Origin: Pycnopodia helianthoides
Lineage: Eukaryota > Echinodermata > Asteroidea > Forcipulatida > Asteriidae
Assembly (NCBI GenBank): GCA_032158295.1
Contig: CM063255.1
Span: forward strand, 10,568,094-10,632,093
Length of the DNA stretch: 64,000 nucleotides
Reading direction: 5' to 3'
Shown: positions 48,401-51,885 of the stretch, one piece after another
How positions within the stretch are numbered: the stretch's first letter is position 1
How the letters are laid out: each line of letters begins with the position of its first letter
Program-made: the position numbers and the translations under genes
Notes under the pieces: generated by a model
What the model saw: the letters and a program-made list of their open reading frames with translations, nothing else
Database searches by the model: none
Told to the model about the DNA's origin: nothing

Positions 48401-48950
48401 AGTTGCTCTTTGACTTCAGGCCTCTTTTGCGGGTTACCATACTTGAGCGGGCGCGTAGAGTGGATCGGCCACAGGCCTATTCAAATGTGCTGGATTTGAG
48501 CACATTTTAATGAATCAATTCCAGGGGTTGTGAGCGAGCAAGGCATGCTGGCACAAAATGGCGCGGCGAGATTGATCACCCCCCTTGGGAGCGAGGTTGA
48601 TTCTTACCAGTCTCTTCTCATACGTTTGGAGGGCGGGCTCATATCCCTGGGAGGTGGGCTGTACCTATCACGTCTACCTCGGTCCTGGTAGTCCCTGCGG
48701 TTCCAGTCCCTCATGTCACGATTGTCTCGTCGCCTCCTAAAAAACAAAACAAAAAATTACAAAGGACTTTGAACAAACTAACCACAGATGAGGAGATCTA
48801 ACTAGACCCAGGACTGATATTGATGGATATTTACCGATCACTCCAGTCGTCTCTTCTCCTGGTGTCCCTGTCTCTGCGATCGCTGTAGTCATTCCTCTCC
48901 CGTCGGAACTTGTCTCTGCGACGTCGATCGTTCTCATCATCACTGTCCAT
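12329..48950 (-). CDS. SRRT: SRRT/ARS2 (Serrate RNA effector molecule), 20 coding exons
   Basis: Ortholog of the nuclear zinc-finger protein ARS2, which binds the cap-binding complex and directs capped transcripts to miRNA processing, 3' end formation or decay. Seen: acidic/Arg-rich N terminus starting [15 protein letters not shown]; a Gly-rich stretch; a conserved block with [12 protein letters not shown] and [10 protein letters not shown]; an RRM-like region with [19 protein letters not shown] and [35 protein letters not shown] and MPNRCGIIH; a zinc-finger segment [20 protein letters not shown]; Gln/Gly-rich C terminus ending APNDDDFF. The C-terminal tail is the part known in human ARS2 to contact the cap-binding complex. 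Exons: 48835-48950, 48608-48736, 46341-46538, 43764-43952, 39903-40071, 39039-39179, 37851-37944, 37116-37183, 35206-35341, 34038-34253, 32272-32412, 31172-31513, 30455-30625, 29947-30100, 28555-28661, 26616-26765, 24743-25004, 19894-20002, 18309-18344, 12329-12392. About 997 residues against 876 in human; the excess is low-complexity sequence. Exons 5, 6, 8 and perhaps 10 each need a one-base correction. Confidence 0.95.
12500..12665 (-). repeat. tRNA-like SINE head in SRRT last intron
   Basis: Minus strand reads CCAGATAGCTCAGTCAATAG then GGTCACGGGTTCAAA, a tRNA-like A/B-box pair. Confidence 0.5.
12690..12916 (-). mobile_element. TTAA-bounded element family 1, truncated
   Basis: Shares the family-1 body and right end; starts within the interior after a poly-C run and ends CATGTCCAGTGCCTTTAA. 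Confidence 0.75.
13066..13457 (+). mobile_element. TTAA-bounded element family 2, full length
   Basis: TTAA at 13066-13069 and 13454-13457 with inverted ends AGGAACATTACAGAATTGGT and its complement. Interior is inverted relative to 2465-2845. Confidence 0.9.
14300..14531 (+). mobile_element. piggyBac-like non-autonomous element G
   Basis: TTAA followed by CCCTCTTGCTGCCTGACCAT at one end and ACAGTAGGAGGGTT at the other; same body as 39518-39748 and 56659-56890. The TTAA target and CCC-initial ends are hallmarks of the piggyBac superfamily. No transposase. Confidence 0.8.
14655..14980 (+). mobile_element. Two tandem palindromic F elements
   Basis: A full F copy (14655-14852) is followed directly by a second, shortened copy (to 14980), each ending in GAAATTGGGCCC. 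Confidence 0.85.
15150..15340. mobile_element. Short inverted-repeat element
   Basis: Inverted ends TCTCAATAGACCTTATG and CATAAGGTCAATGAGA enclose about 150 bases. Confidence 0.65.
15610..16250 (+). repeat. 114-bp tandem array derived from element G
   Basis: GAATGGTCAGACAGTAGGAG recurs at 15665, 15779, 15893 and on, exactly 114 bases apart, about 5 copies, with the last diverged. Because 114 is a multiple of 3, long open frames exist on both strands (191 and 244 codons); they are artefacts. The unit matches the terminal part of element G. Confidence 0.93.
16565..16730. mobile_element. Short inverted-repeat element I
   Basis: Ends GCAGGCCTAGAATTTCATC and TGTAATTCTAGGCCTGC; interior GGGGCGACAAGGCCAAGAAC. 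An inverted relative lies at 63672-63836. Confidence 0.75.
17010..17586 (+). mobile_element. TTAA-bounded element J, interrupted by an F-type element
   Basis: TTAA-CACGTTGGCTGCCGCC at the left and GGCAGTCAACGTG-TTAA at the right. A second copy at 27921-28210 lacks the insertion, which confirms the reconstruction. Interior carries paired CTACGAGTATA motifs. Confidence 0.88.
17050..17338. mobile_element. Palindromic F-variant nested in element J
   Basis: Ends GGGCCCAATTTCATAGAGCT and AGCGCTATGAAATTGGGCCC; the interior differs from standard F copies (CGGGTCTGTGCTTACGTACG). No clear target-site duplication. Confidence 0.85.
17583..18253. mobile_element. Two TTAA-bounded family-3 elements in a chain
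   Basis: First unit between TTAA 17583 and TTAA 17904 (ends AGGGTGTGTACAACATTGG and complement), second between TTAA 17904 and TTAA 18250 (ends AGGTATTGTACACTTTTGGT and CCAATAGTGTACAGGGCCT). The TTAA at 17583 is shared with element J. Confidence 0.88.
18309..18344 (-). CDS. SRRT: SRRT coding micro-exon 19 (36 bp)
   Basis: Acceptor TTTCAG and donor GTACGT enclose 36 bases that read [12 protein letters not shown] in the frame joining exons 18 and 20, with phase 2 on both sides. The basic residues fit the human GKPRNRMVRGDPR stretch. Inferred from splice sites and phase alone; transcript data would settle it. Confidence 0.7.
18436..18730. mobile_element. Short inverted-repeat element
   Basis: Ends ATAGACCCCTTGCAATACG and CATATGCAATGGGTCTATAG. 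A TGCAATGGGTCTATA fragment also occurs at about 53088. Confidence 0.7.
18818..18912. repeat. Foldback repeat
   Basis: Arms CGACCCCAGCAGAGTCTTTC and GAAAGACTCTGCTAGGGTC around a loop of roughly 20 bases. Confidence 0.8.
19894..20002 (-). CDS. SRRT: SRRT coding exon 18 (Gln-rich)
   Basis: Acceptor GATCTTTCAG, donor GTAACA overlapping an in-frame TAA. Encodes [20 protein letters not shown], then [17 protein letters not shown]. If the donor were skipped the protein would stop here and lose the cap-complex-binding tail, so a short isoform is conceivable. Phase 1 in, 2 out. Confidence 0.88.
20540..20945 (+). repeat. 83-bp tandem array, about 5 copies
   Basis: GCCTCTGTTTTGCCTCAGTG recurs every 83 bases from 20582. 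A diverged single unit in reverse orientation lies at 59870-59950, so the monomer is dispersed. Confidence 0.93.
21100..21485 (+). mobile_element. Element family 2, full length
   Basis: Ends AAAGGAACATTACAGAATTG and CTGTAATGTTCCTTT, same body and orientation as 2465-2845. Confidence 0.88.
21640..22258. other. AT-rich intron sequence, nothing recognised
   Basis: A G-rich patch at 21640-21672 is followed by about 550 bases of AT-rich sequence without motifs. Confidence 0.5.
22262..22459 (+). mobile_element. Palindromic element F, full length
   Basis: Ends GGGCCGAATTTCGTAGAGCT and AGCTCTATGAAATTGGGCCC with the usual interior. Confidence 0.88.
22678..23195. mobile_element. Inverted-repeat element with CATACCTGCCAAC ends
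   Basis: Ends CATACCTGCCAAC and GTTGGCAGGTATG, about 515 bases. The 143-codon minus-strand ORF (22700-23131) lies wholly inside it and has no recognisable domain. Confidence 0.7.
23338..24045 (+). repeat. 15-bp TAGTACCTGTACATG minisatellite
   Basis: About 700 bases of a 15-base unit with variants (AAATATAGTAACTGT, TTTATATAGTACCTG). Higher-order blocks repeat at about 105-120 bases. Period divisible by 3 makes Cys/Ser/Thr and Tyr/Met/Arg frames open on both strands. Confidence 0.95.
24296..24600 (+). repeat. 50-bp tandem array, 6 copies
   Basis: CACAGGGCGCCATACCCACA recurs at 24301, 24351, 24401, 24451, 24501 and 24551 with few substitutions, implying recent expansion. Confidence 0.96.
24743..25004 (-). 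CDS. SRRT: SRRT coding exon 17 (Gln/Gly-rich)
   Basis: Acceptor TGTTGCAG, donor GTAAGC. Starts [20 protein letters not shown] (human VAFFNNFLTDAKRPALPE), then a His/Gly/Ser stretch and two glutamine runs (6 and 7 residues) separated by MMGFGG-type sequence, ending GPGMFNQ. The CAG runs are candidate length-variable sites. Phase 0 in, 1 out. Confidence 0.93.
25543..25645. repeat. Long foldback (hairpin) sequence
   Basis: Left arm CTCTGAAAAGAGCCGGTGTG then GTCTC; right arm GAGACCACACCGTCTCTTTT then CAGAG; an inner stem around TACTCTGC/GCAGAGTA. Arms of roughly 45 bases with a few mismatches. Confidence 0.85.
25676..26548 (+). repeat. 72-75-bp tandem array, about 12 copies
   Basis: GTACCATCCCTTTATGATAT and GGAATGAATGTACTCTTCCA recur (starts near 25677, 25751, 25823 and on). 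The array ends about 70 bases before SRRT exon 16. Confidence 0.94.
26616..26765 (-). CDS. SRRT: SRRT coding exon 16 (zinc finger)
   Basis: 50 codons, phase 0 on both sides, donor GTGAGG. Encodes [20 protein letters not shown], then [20 protein letters not shown] and [10 protein letters not shown]. This is the conserved ARS2 zinc-finger segment, with the Cys after WL and the two His of RKHIFNKH visible, used in RNA and partner contacts. Confidence 0.97.
26857..27030. mobile_element. Short inverted-repeat element with CTATAGAGGTTTT ends
   Basis: Ends CTATAGAGGTTTTACAG and CTGAAAAACCTCTATAG; interior has a TCACGTGATGTTATCACGTGA palindrome-like core. Confidence 0.8.
27026..27338. mobile_element. 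Short inverted-repeat element with TAGACCTTTC ends
   Basis: Ends TAGACCTTTC and GAAAGGTCTA, directly abutting the preceding element. Confidence 0.55.
27334..27655 (+). repeat. Dispersed repeat H
   Basis: Shares GCATTGCATGGTGAGGTATC through GAGTGAGTTCTTTTTGG with 45896-46265; about 320 bases. Confidence 0.85.
27921..28210 (+). mobile_element. TTAA-bounded element J, uninterrupted
   Basis: Starts TTAACACGTTGACTGCCGCC and ends GGCAGTCAACCAGTT. It is the empty-site reference for the F-variant insertion at 17050. Confidence 0.85.
28211..28330 (+). repeat. tRNA-derived SINE fragment
   Basis: TGGGTTTGAATCCCGGTCAT is a B-box-like motif, followed by a TGTCCTGAAGCAAGAC body like the SINE at 7745. 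Confidence 0.5.
28555..28661 (-). CDS. SRRT: SRRT coding exon 15, with GC donor
   Basis: Acceptor TTCCTTTAG. Encodes [20 protein letters not shown], then [16 protein letters not shown] (human LEWQKTFEEKLTPLL). The junction to exon 16 (VEKFV) falls exactly where the intron would begin with GCATAT, so this is a GC-AG intron or a T read as C. No GT gives a continuous conserved reading. Confidence 0.88.
28861..29200 (+). mobile_element. TTAA-bounded element family 3, full length
   Basis: TTAA 28861 and 29197, ends AGATATTGTACACTTTTGGT and CAATAGTGTACAGGGACT; internal palindromic ATCGCGCGCGAT. Confidence 0.88.
29340..29545 (+). mobile_element. SINE body, 5' truncated
   Basis: TGTGTAATGCACGTAAAAGC through ACTGAATGTTGAAGC, same body as 7745-8156 but without the tRNA head. 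Confidence 0.8.
29565..29878 (-). mobile_element. Element family 4, truncated
   Basis: Ends AATCGTGTACCTTCCCTTTAA on the right; the left end is lost against the preceding SINE. Confidence 0.78.
29947..30100 (-). CDS. SRRT: SRRT coding exon 14
   Basis: Acceptor GTCTTCAG, donor GTAAGT. Encodes [20 protein letters not shown], then [20 protein letters not shown] and [11 protein letters not shown]. Matches human LLLYLRIVHSLDYYN and [15 protein letters not shown]. Phase 0 in, 1 out. Confidence 0.96.
30455..30625 (-). CDS. SRRT: SRRT coding exon 13
   Basis: Acceptor GAATCTCAG, donor GTAATG, 57 codons, phase 0 on both sides. Encodes [20 protein letters not shown], then [13 protein letters not shown] and an acidic stretch ending FIKDDELNK. 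Matches human [24 protein letters not shown]. It has no early internal methionine, so simple ORF calling from ATG would miss it. Confidence 0.93.
31018..31143 (+). mobile_element. Element family 2, 3' fragment
   Basis: GAAATATTTCAAGGGATGTT through CTGTAATGTTCCTTTAA, the right third of family 2, about 30 bases from the SRRT exon 12 donor. Confidence 0.8.
31172..31513 (-). CDS. SRRT: SRRT coding exon 12
   Basis: Acceptor TTAAAAAG, donor GTTAGT, 114 codons, phase 0 on both sides. Starts [20 protein letters not shown], then [20 protein letters not shown] (human [14 protein letters not shown] and GITQHKQIVRNDIKLAAKLI). The second half is a long Lys/Glu-rich tract, much longer than the human counterpart, probably a single alpha-helix or coiled coil. 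The local GC content and CTC/CTT bias reflect this tract. Confidence 0.93.
31741..32135 (-). repeat. Second tandem array derived from element G
   Basis: About 3.5 copies of CCTCCTGCTGTCTGACCAAT with CAGCCTGCAATATGAC, the reverse-oriented counterpart of the 15.6-kb array. Ends with TTTAACCCTCC. Confidence 0.88.
32272..32412 (-). CDS. SRRT: SRRT coding exon 11 (RRM-like core)
   Basis: Acceptor CTTCTCCAG, donor GTAAGA, 47 codons, phase 0 on both sides. Encodes [20 protein letters not shown], then [20 protein letters not shown] and WNISSIR. Nearly identical to human [20 protein letters not shown] and [18 protein letters not shown], so this is the strongest single diagnostic exon. Confidence 0.97.
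32625..33790 (-). mobile_element. Element family 1 fragment, interrupted by hAT-like element
   Basis: The family-1 body (ACACTTTTGGTAATTGTCAA, GGGAGTCGTCGTTTCTCAC) stops at 32879 and resumes at 33762 (ATGTTTTATACTGTCAAG). Confidence 0.8.
32880..33761. mobile_element. hAT-like non-autonomous element, 882 bp
   Basis: Inverted ends AGGGCCAATGATTTTCCG and CGGAAAATCATTGGCCCT. The flanks ATGTTTTT and ATGTTTTA match at 7 of 8 positions, consistent with an 8-base target-site duplication as in hAT transposons. No transposase domain inside; the longest frame is 88 codons. Confidence 0.82.
33815..33950 (-). mobile_element. Element family 4 fragment
   Basis: CCATATCCACATTATTTTGA through CGTGTACCTTCCCTTTAA. 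Confidence 0.75.
34038..34253 (-). CDS. SRRT: SRRT coding exon 10 (start of RRM-like region), uncertain acceptor
   Basis: The 3' part encodes [20 protein letters not shown] then [13 protein letters not shown], matching human [26 protein letters not shown]; donor GTAAGT. The 5' edge is ambiguous. The acceptor at 34254 gives an acidic start ([11 protein letters not shown]) but needs one base removed near 34211-34224. An acceptor near 34231 is in frame unaided but lacks a pyrimidine tract. The acceptor region is tandemly duplicated (34228-34384). Confidence 0.85.
34228..34384 (-). repeat. Tandem duplication of about 75 bp over SRRT exon 10 acceptor
   Basis: CTCGGCATGACATCATCGTC occurs at 34229 and again at about 34308, with CCCAAAGACAAAA and CAGTTCCTAGA downstream in both. 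The copies cover the candidate acceptor and the first exonic bases. Confidence 0.9.
34850..35045 (+). mobile_element. SINE body, 5' truncated
   Basis: TGTGTAATGCACGTAAAAGA through CTTGAGCGTCACTGAGTGAC and GCGCGCTGTATCAGAAGCC, showing the SINE 3' end. Confidence 0.82.
35206..35341 (-). CDS. SRRT: SRRT coding exon 9
   Basis: Acceptor CACACAG, donor GTGAGT. Encodes [20 protein letters not shown], then [20 protein letters not shown] and DQVPPG. It corresponds to the basic KKRNRKHSGDDS-type stretch and Ser/Asp/Glu tract of human SRRT, and is a candidate nuclear localisation and phosphorylation segment. Phase 0 in, 1 out. Confidence 0.85.
35345..36284. other. SRRT intron sequence, nothing recognised
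   Basis: Between exon 9 and the next mobile element; short ORFs on both strands lack any family signature. Confidence 0.45.
36285..36672 (+). mobile_element. TTAA-bounded element family 1, full length
   Basis: TTAA at both ends, AGGCACTGGACACTATTGGT and CACCAATTGTGTTTCAGTGTCT; internal GAGACCTCATGCGTGAGGTCTC hairpin. Best-preserved copy of the family. Confidence 0.92.
37116..37183 (-). CDS. SRRT: SRRT coding exon 8, with one-base frame break
   Basis: Acceptor CCCGAAG, donor GTATGA. Starts EEDEP in the frame set by exon 7; the continuation [17 protein letters not shown], which splices in phase into exon 9, needs one extra base near 37161-37174. Without it the exon turns into an Arg-rich frame that ends in the wrong phase. 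Charged low-complexity linker, so the call rests on phase and splice sites. Confidence 0.7.
37330..37548 (+). mobile_element. Palindromic element F, left end eroded
   Basis: Interior CTTACTAGAATAAGGTTACC and right end AGCTCTATGAAATTTGGCCC preserved. Confidence 0.8.
37851..37944 (-). CDS. SRRT: SRRT coding exon 7
   Basis: Acceptor CTTCTTCAG, donor GTGAGA. Encodes [20 protein letters not shown] then [11 protein letters not shown], the charged Lys/Glu linker of ARS2. No conserved core residues, but splice sites and phases (2 in, 0 out) fit both neighbours. Confidence 0.8.
38125..38605 (-). repeat. Two tandem copies of a tRNA-like SINE
   Basis: Copies at about 38125-38345 and 38395-38605 each carry, on the minus strand, GGTGGTCTAGTGGT, GAGCAGATG in complement, GTCGTGGGTTGGAATCCCAC, and a GTAAAGGTAAAACC-type tail. 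B box slightly degraded (GGTTGGAATCC). Confidence 0.8.
38615..38790 (-). mobile_element. SINE copy with tRNA-like head
   Basis: Minus-strand B box GGGTTCGAGTCCCGTTC and the body seen at 7745; no ATT tail. Confidence 0.78.
39039..39179 (-). CDS. SRRT: SRRT coding exon 6, with one-base frame break
   Basis: Acceptor CACGCAG, donor GTAAGT. Starts with [18 protein letters not shown], matching human AVIKMEGG. After about 39121-39135 the acidic/Ser/Thr-rich continuation ([20 protein letters not shown], then an EGGGKKE run) is in another frame, and only that frame splices into exon 7 without a stop. One missing base explains both the frame change and the phase mismatch. Confidence 0.8.
39240..39515 (-). 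mobile_element. Element family 1, diverged and truncated
   Basis: GCAAACCTGTGAAAATTTGG, GGGAGTCATTTCTCACAGTG and TTTTATACTATCAGCAGCTC match the family interior; terminal repeats absent. Confidence 0.65.
39518..39748 (+). mobile_element. piggyBac-like element G with TTAA on both sides
   Basis: TTAA 39518 then CCCTCTTGCTGTCTGACCAT; right end GACAGTAGGAGGCT then TTAA 39745. Confidence 0.88.
39903..40071 (-). CDS. SRRT: SRRT coding exon 5, with one-base frame break
   Basis: Acceptor after ATGATAG, donor GTAGGT. The 5' part reads [20 protein letters not shown] then [15 protein letters not shown] (human RSKYHPDE and RLRVFLSLMETG). The conserved continuation [20 protein letters not shown] is in a different frame. 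A single missing base around 39955-39972 would join them. The exon length (169) also gives the wrong phase for exon 6 unless one base is added. More likely a sequence error than a real mutation. Confidence 0.85.
40080..42220. other. SRRT intron 4 part, nothing recognised
   Basis: About 2.1 kb of AT-rich sequence without dispersed repeats or ORFs over 90 codons; the longest repeat-free stretch in the SRRT locus. Confidence 0.5.
42224..42960. mobile_element. Element family 3 relic with nested family-1 element
   Basis: Left end TTAAAGGTATGATACAGGATTGG at 42224, right end CCAATCCTATACAATACCTTTAA at about 42955. A family-1 element flanked by TTAA sits between (about 42270-42632). Confidence 0.78.
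42270..42632 (+). mobile_element. TTAA-bounded element family 1, nested
   Basis: TTAA-AGGCACTGGACACTATTG at the left, ATATCCAGTGTCT-TTAA at the right, GAGACCTCATGCGTGAGGTC hairpin inside. Confidence 0.88.
43010..43760. other. SRRT intron sequence, nothing recognised
   Basis: No repeats or coding signal seen up to exon 4. Confidence 0.45.
43764..43952 (-). CDS. SRRT: SRRT coding exon 4
   Basis: Acceptor CCCTTACAG, donor GTACGT. Encodes [20 protein letters not shown], then [20 protein letters not shown] and FLAHKEEEW. This is the most conserved N-terminal block of ARS2 (human FKEFLLSLDDSVDETEAV and FFLAHKDEEW). Phase 2 on both sides. Confidence 0.93.
44562..45212 (+). repeat. 21-bp minisatellite, about 30 copies
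   Basis: Unit GCTATAGTTTGAAACTTAAGC. The first 17 or so copies are almost identical; from about 44935 it alternates between AAACTTAAGCGC and AAACTTGTGCGC variants, giving a 42-base higher-order period. The 234-codon frame (LKRYSLK repeated) is a consequence of the 3n period. Confidence 0.97.
45896..46265 (+). repeat. Dispersed repeat H with internal triplication
   Basis: Same as 27334-27655, but the CTGGGCGGGAGGTAGGAAAT segment is present three times (46101-46175). Confidence 0.85.
46341..46538 (-). CDS. SRRT: SRRT coding exon 3 (Gly-rich)
   Basis: Acceptor TTTTTCCAG, donor GTACTG. Encodes [15 protein letters not shown], then an uninterrupted glycine run of about 16 residues, then [15 protein letters not shown] and a Gln/His/Gly stretch. 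Position matches the short Gly-rich linker of vertebrate ARS2, but the glycine run is longer here. The GGC/GGT codon tract is a likely length-variable site. Phase 2 on both sides. Confidence 0.85.
47207..47906. mobile_element. Two inverted TTAA-bounded family-3 elements sharing one TTAA
   Basis: TTAA at 47207, 47543 and 47903 delimit two full copies in opposite orientation; ends AGGCCCTGTACACTATTGGT and TACCAAAAGTGTACAATACC. Confidence 0.9.
48608..48736 (-). CDS. SRRT: SRRT coding exon 2
   Basis: Acceptor TTTTTTAG at 48737-48744, donor GTAAGA. Encodes an Arg/Asp/Tyr-rich stretch with [15 protein letters not shown] and [11 protein letters not shown]. The last motif matches the human KRMRRDW segment, which fixes the frame. 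Phase 2 on both sides. Confidence 0.9.
48835..48950 (-). CDS. SRRT: SRRT coding exon 1 (start codon)
   Basis: Begins at the ATG complementary to 48948-48950 and encodes [19 protein letters not shown] followed by an Arg/Asp-rich stretch ending near DDWSD. This matches the N terminus of animal ARS2. The context before ATG (CACC) fits a good start. Donor GTAAAT follows; the exon ends in phase 2 (38 codons plus 2 bases). Confidence 0.9.
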
Positions 48951-49019
48951 GGTGCTTAGACGATATCAACAGCTTAGTCACAATGTCTAAAACAAAAAGA
49001 GTCACTTTGTGATGTCAGA

Positions 49020-49685
49020 AACAATTCGTACCCCTCAATAGAAGATCAATCATTGACCTTGATCGACATTTTTTTAGTTTGTACATTGACTCTTTCGTTC
49101 ACCGAAGTGTTTTGACATGAACAACCAACCACTGGTGACCGCATTGTTTGACCACTCAAGCACAACATTCCTACACAATAGAAAGCTTTCATTTAAAGGC
49201 CATTTTTACTTTCTCTTTGAAGATATTGTTTTACAGCAAAATAAGTGGTAACAAAGTTCTTACTATATTGAATTCTCTTTCGTATAATCAAAAAATCATT
49301 GAGATCGGCCAACACAAATGTCATGTTCTTTGTCTTTCTTTCCACAGTGTGATCTGTAAACTCGATACTTTCTTGTACACAACCATATGATGCTTCATAG
49401 GTGTTTCCATTTTGGATCTTTCAACTGCAATTTGAAAGGATTGCGTATTAATAGCAACCTTATTTTATTTTACCATCATTGGAAAGTTCCGATCTTTCTC
49501 TTTCCAATGATGCTAAGCTTGGGTATGGAGGGTGAACATGGACAAAACTACAGCATTTTTACAAATGGCCTTTGAGCTCAGGCTTGAATGCTTTTTTGGG
49601 TGAAAGCTTGGTCGACTTAAGACACCAATGGTAAGGAAGACGGGGTATGTGTTCAATCAATCAAAGTCGCCTATGGTAAGGAAAG
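49020..49685. other. SRRT 5' intron, nothing recognised
   Basis: Between the coding start and the inferred non-coding first exon. Confidence 0.45.
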
Positions 49686-49689
49686 GGTT

Positions 49690-49796
49690 ACCGTAATTTC
49701 CTGCGGATAAGACGCTTCTTATCTGACTTTCAACAGCACAAAAACATCCCTGCGCCTTATCTACCGATGCGCCTTATCTGGTAACGCTTGATTTCA
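49690..49796. mobile_element. Short inverted-repeat element, GATAAG(A/G)CGC ends
   Basis: GGTTACCGTAATTTCCTGCG and GATAAGACGC face GCGCCTTATCTGGTAACG. About 105 bases. Confidence 0.65.
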
Positions 49797-49943
49797 ATGT
49801 GATGTTCAGTGTGTAAAATCTTACAATTTTATACTGTAAAATAATCCTTTCTTTCATCCAGAGTAATCCTACGTGTTATAATTTTATTAAAATCAAACCT
49901 TCACCGTACGCCCGTTGTGTAACTTAAAAAAAGCTTTGACGAA

Positions 49944-50040
49944 ACTTACCAAAGAACCATACGAAGTCACTGGCCACTGCCCACAATAACAACAATAATA
50001 CCGGCGCGAACGAGCAACGACCAGCTTGTACACACTAGTC
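49944..50040 (-). promoter_or_regulatory. SRRT: Probable SRRT 5' non-coding exon, donor and promoter side
   Basis: On the minus strand a strong donor (TTTG|GTAAGT, intron starting at 49949) lies about 1 kb before the SRRT start codon. The sequence upstream of it, to about 50040, contains CGCGCCGG and lacks repeats, as expected for a first exon near a promoter. The transcription start is not visible. Confidence 0.45.
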
Positions 50041-50769
50041 TTTATTGTTTGTTATCGTGTAATGCACTGTTAGATTTCGCCAACAGAGGGCGTACGTTCT
50101 CATTGTGAAAGCGTTGTTATGAGAGCGCTCTCTAGCATTTGGTAGTTCTTTCATGTAGTGTAGCACGCAAAAATGCCTGATAGCAAAGACTAGCAGCTCT
50201 GATTCATTGAGGGGAACGTCATCATGGATATTCATGACTTGCCATATGACACACGCACGGCCAGATCAGCCGGGTGACCTGACTTCTCACGATCAGCAGG
50301 CAGAGGCGGCCCCAAGTCACAAATGAATGTAAATTTTGTACACGTTTTTTGTTTGTTGCCATTTTCAAATCATTACATCTGGACAAATGAATCATTTGGT
50401 AAGTCCTGTCATATATCATAGTAATTTCATAAATGTAAGGAATAATATGAGTAGGTTTGAGTAGTATGGGATGTTTGGAAATGGGAGAAATTTGCAATCA
50501 AAGTCGCTCCACGGGATATACCTAAAAACCCAGGCGTTGTATACGTATAGATGGTGGGCTGTAATGGTGAGTGTTATAAGACCGACGTTAAAAGAAAGCC
50601 ATAACAGCCCAACAAGGTGGGCTACATTGCAGGGGTGCGTAAGTGCTTTCCCCCGAGTGCTGTACAAAAAAAATCCACAAGCTACTTGGGTGGCATTCAA
50701 ACCTACAATGTTTTTTCTGGGGGTCTTAGTCTGTTAGAAAGCACAGAGTATACTGTGCTTATCATATCA

Positions 50770-50875
50770 GGTGTCAGGACACTTCGTACCTTTGCCACTT
50801 CGTACCTTTTGAAGGTACGAAGTGACGACACTTTGTACCTTCTTACAAGACACTTCGTACCTTCAGGATTTCTGG
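50770..50875. repeat. CACTTCGTACCTT repeats with a perfect palindrome
   Basis: Four copies of (A)CACTT(C/T)GTACCTT, of which two form a 13-base-arm palindrome with a 3-base loop at 50798-50826. Confidence 0.9.
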
Positions 50876-50879
50876 TTTA

Positions 50880-51885
50880 GTTTTTCTAAATCAAATTTTG
50901 AAAGTAAAATTAAACGATTACTTTAAAAAAAAATACACTTATTTTTAGATCAATTTTATAAAAAACAATTTCTAAAACAATCATTGAAATGAAATTTAAA
51001 AATCTGGAAAGTATTCAATATCATATTCATATTTACGTGCCGAGATAATGAGAACATAAAAAACAAAAATATAGGGTTTACAAAACACCGACAAAATAAA
51101 GGTATTTTGAAGATATTTTTATACAATAAAAATAATTCACATAATTAAGCAAAATGAAAATTCATTAAGTATCTCAACGAACATTACCTTATTAAGGAAA
51201 TACCCAAAGTTCTTTGACAGGCAACGATACAATTACGATAAAATAAAAAATTTGACCGAAATTAAGGGAGATAAAGAGGCCAACAAGTCATTTATTTATT
51301 TATTTATTTTTATAAAAAATAACAGGAAAGTGACCACCGTCCATTCAGTACAGTAGTCTAATTTCAAGTCCACCTTCTTTATCTTATTTCTTAATTAACA
51401 ATAATAAACTCACTCCATCCAAAAAAAAAGCCAATAATTTTTTTTTTGTAAAGCATTCATTTCATAATTCAAGGCAATTTTTACCCTAAAACTAGAATGC
51501 CTTTTGTGCTAGAAACAATTTTGCTGTAGCTCAATTAATAATTAAATTAATAAACCATTATTTACAGTTTATTTGAAGAGAAAAACAAAATAATGTTACG
51601 CGAACTCACCCACTTCTTTCACTGGTTGAACACTCGTGTGTAAAAATTAAACAGTAAAAAGCAAATGGCGCTGTGGGACATACCATTTAAGCGTCAAGGG
51701 GTGCGTGTAGGGGACATTATTTGCATCGTATTTATTCTTCCCTAATGTCCAAATATGTAAATTTATATATGATACAAGATCTAAAACAAATAGTTTAAAC
51801 AAATTTGTAACATTTACTGATAACACGTTTACTTATTATGACTGAAAAATAATGACAGGACAAGTTAATGCGCCCCTCCTGTTAT
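50880..51885. other. AT-rich intergenic DNA, nothing recognised
   Basis: Very AT-rich, a (TTTA)n run near 51292-51308, no open frame of note. Confidence 0.5.

Noticed and set aside
12329..48950. SRRT as a pseudogene because of frame breaks
   Set aside because: All splice sites but one are canonical, 16 exons are intact with strong conservation, and the breaks are all one-base indels matching an error pattern seen elsewhere in the window.
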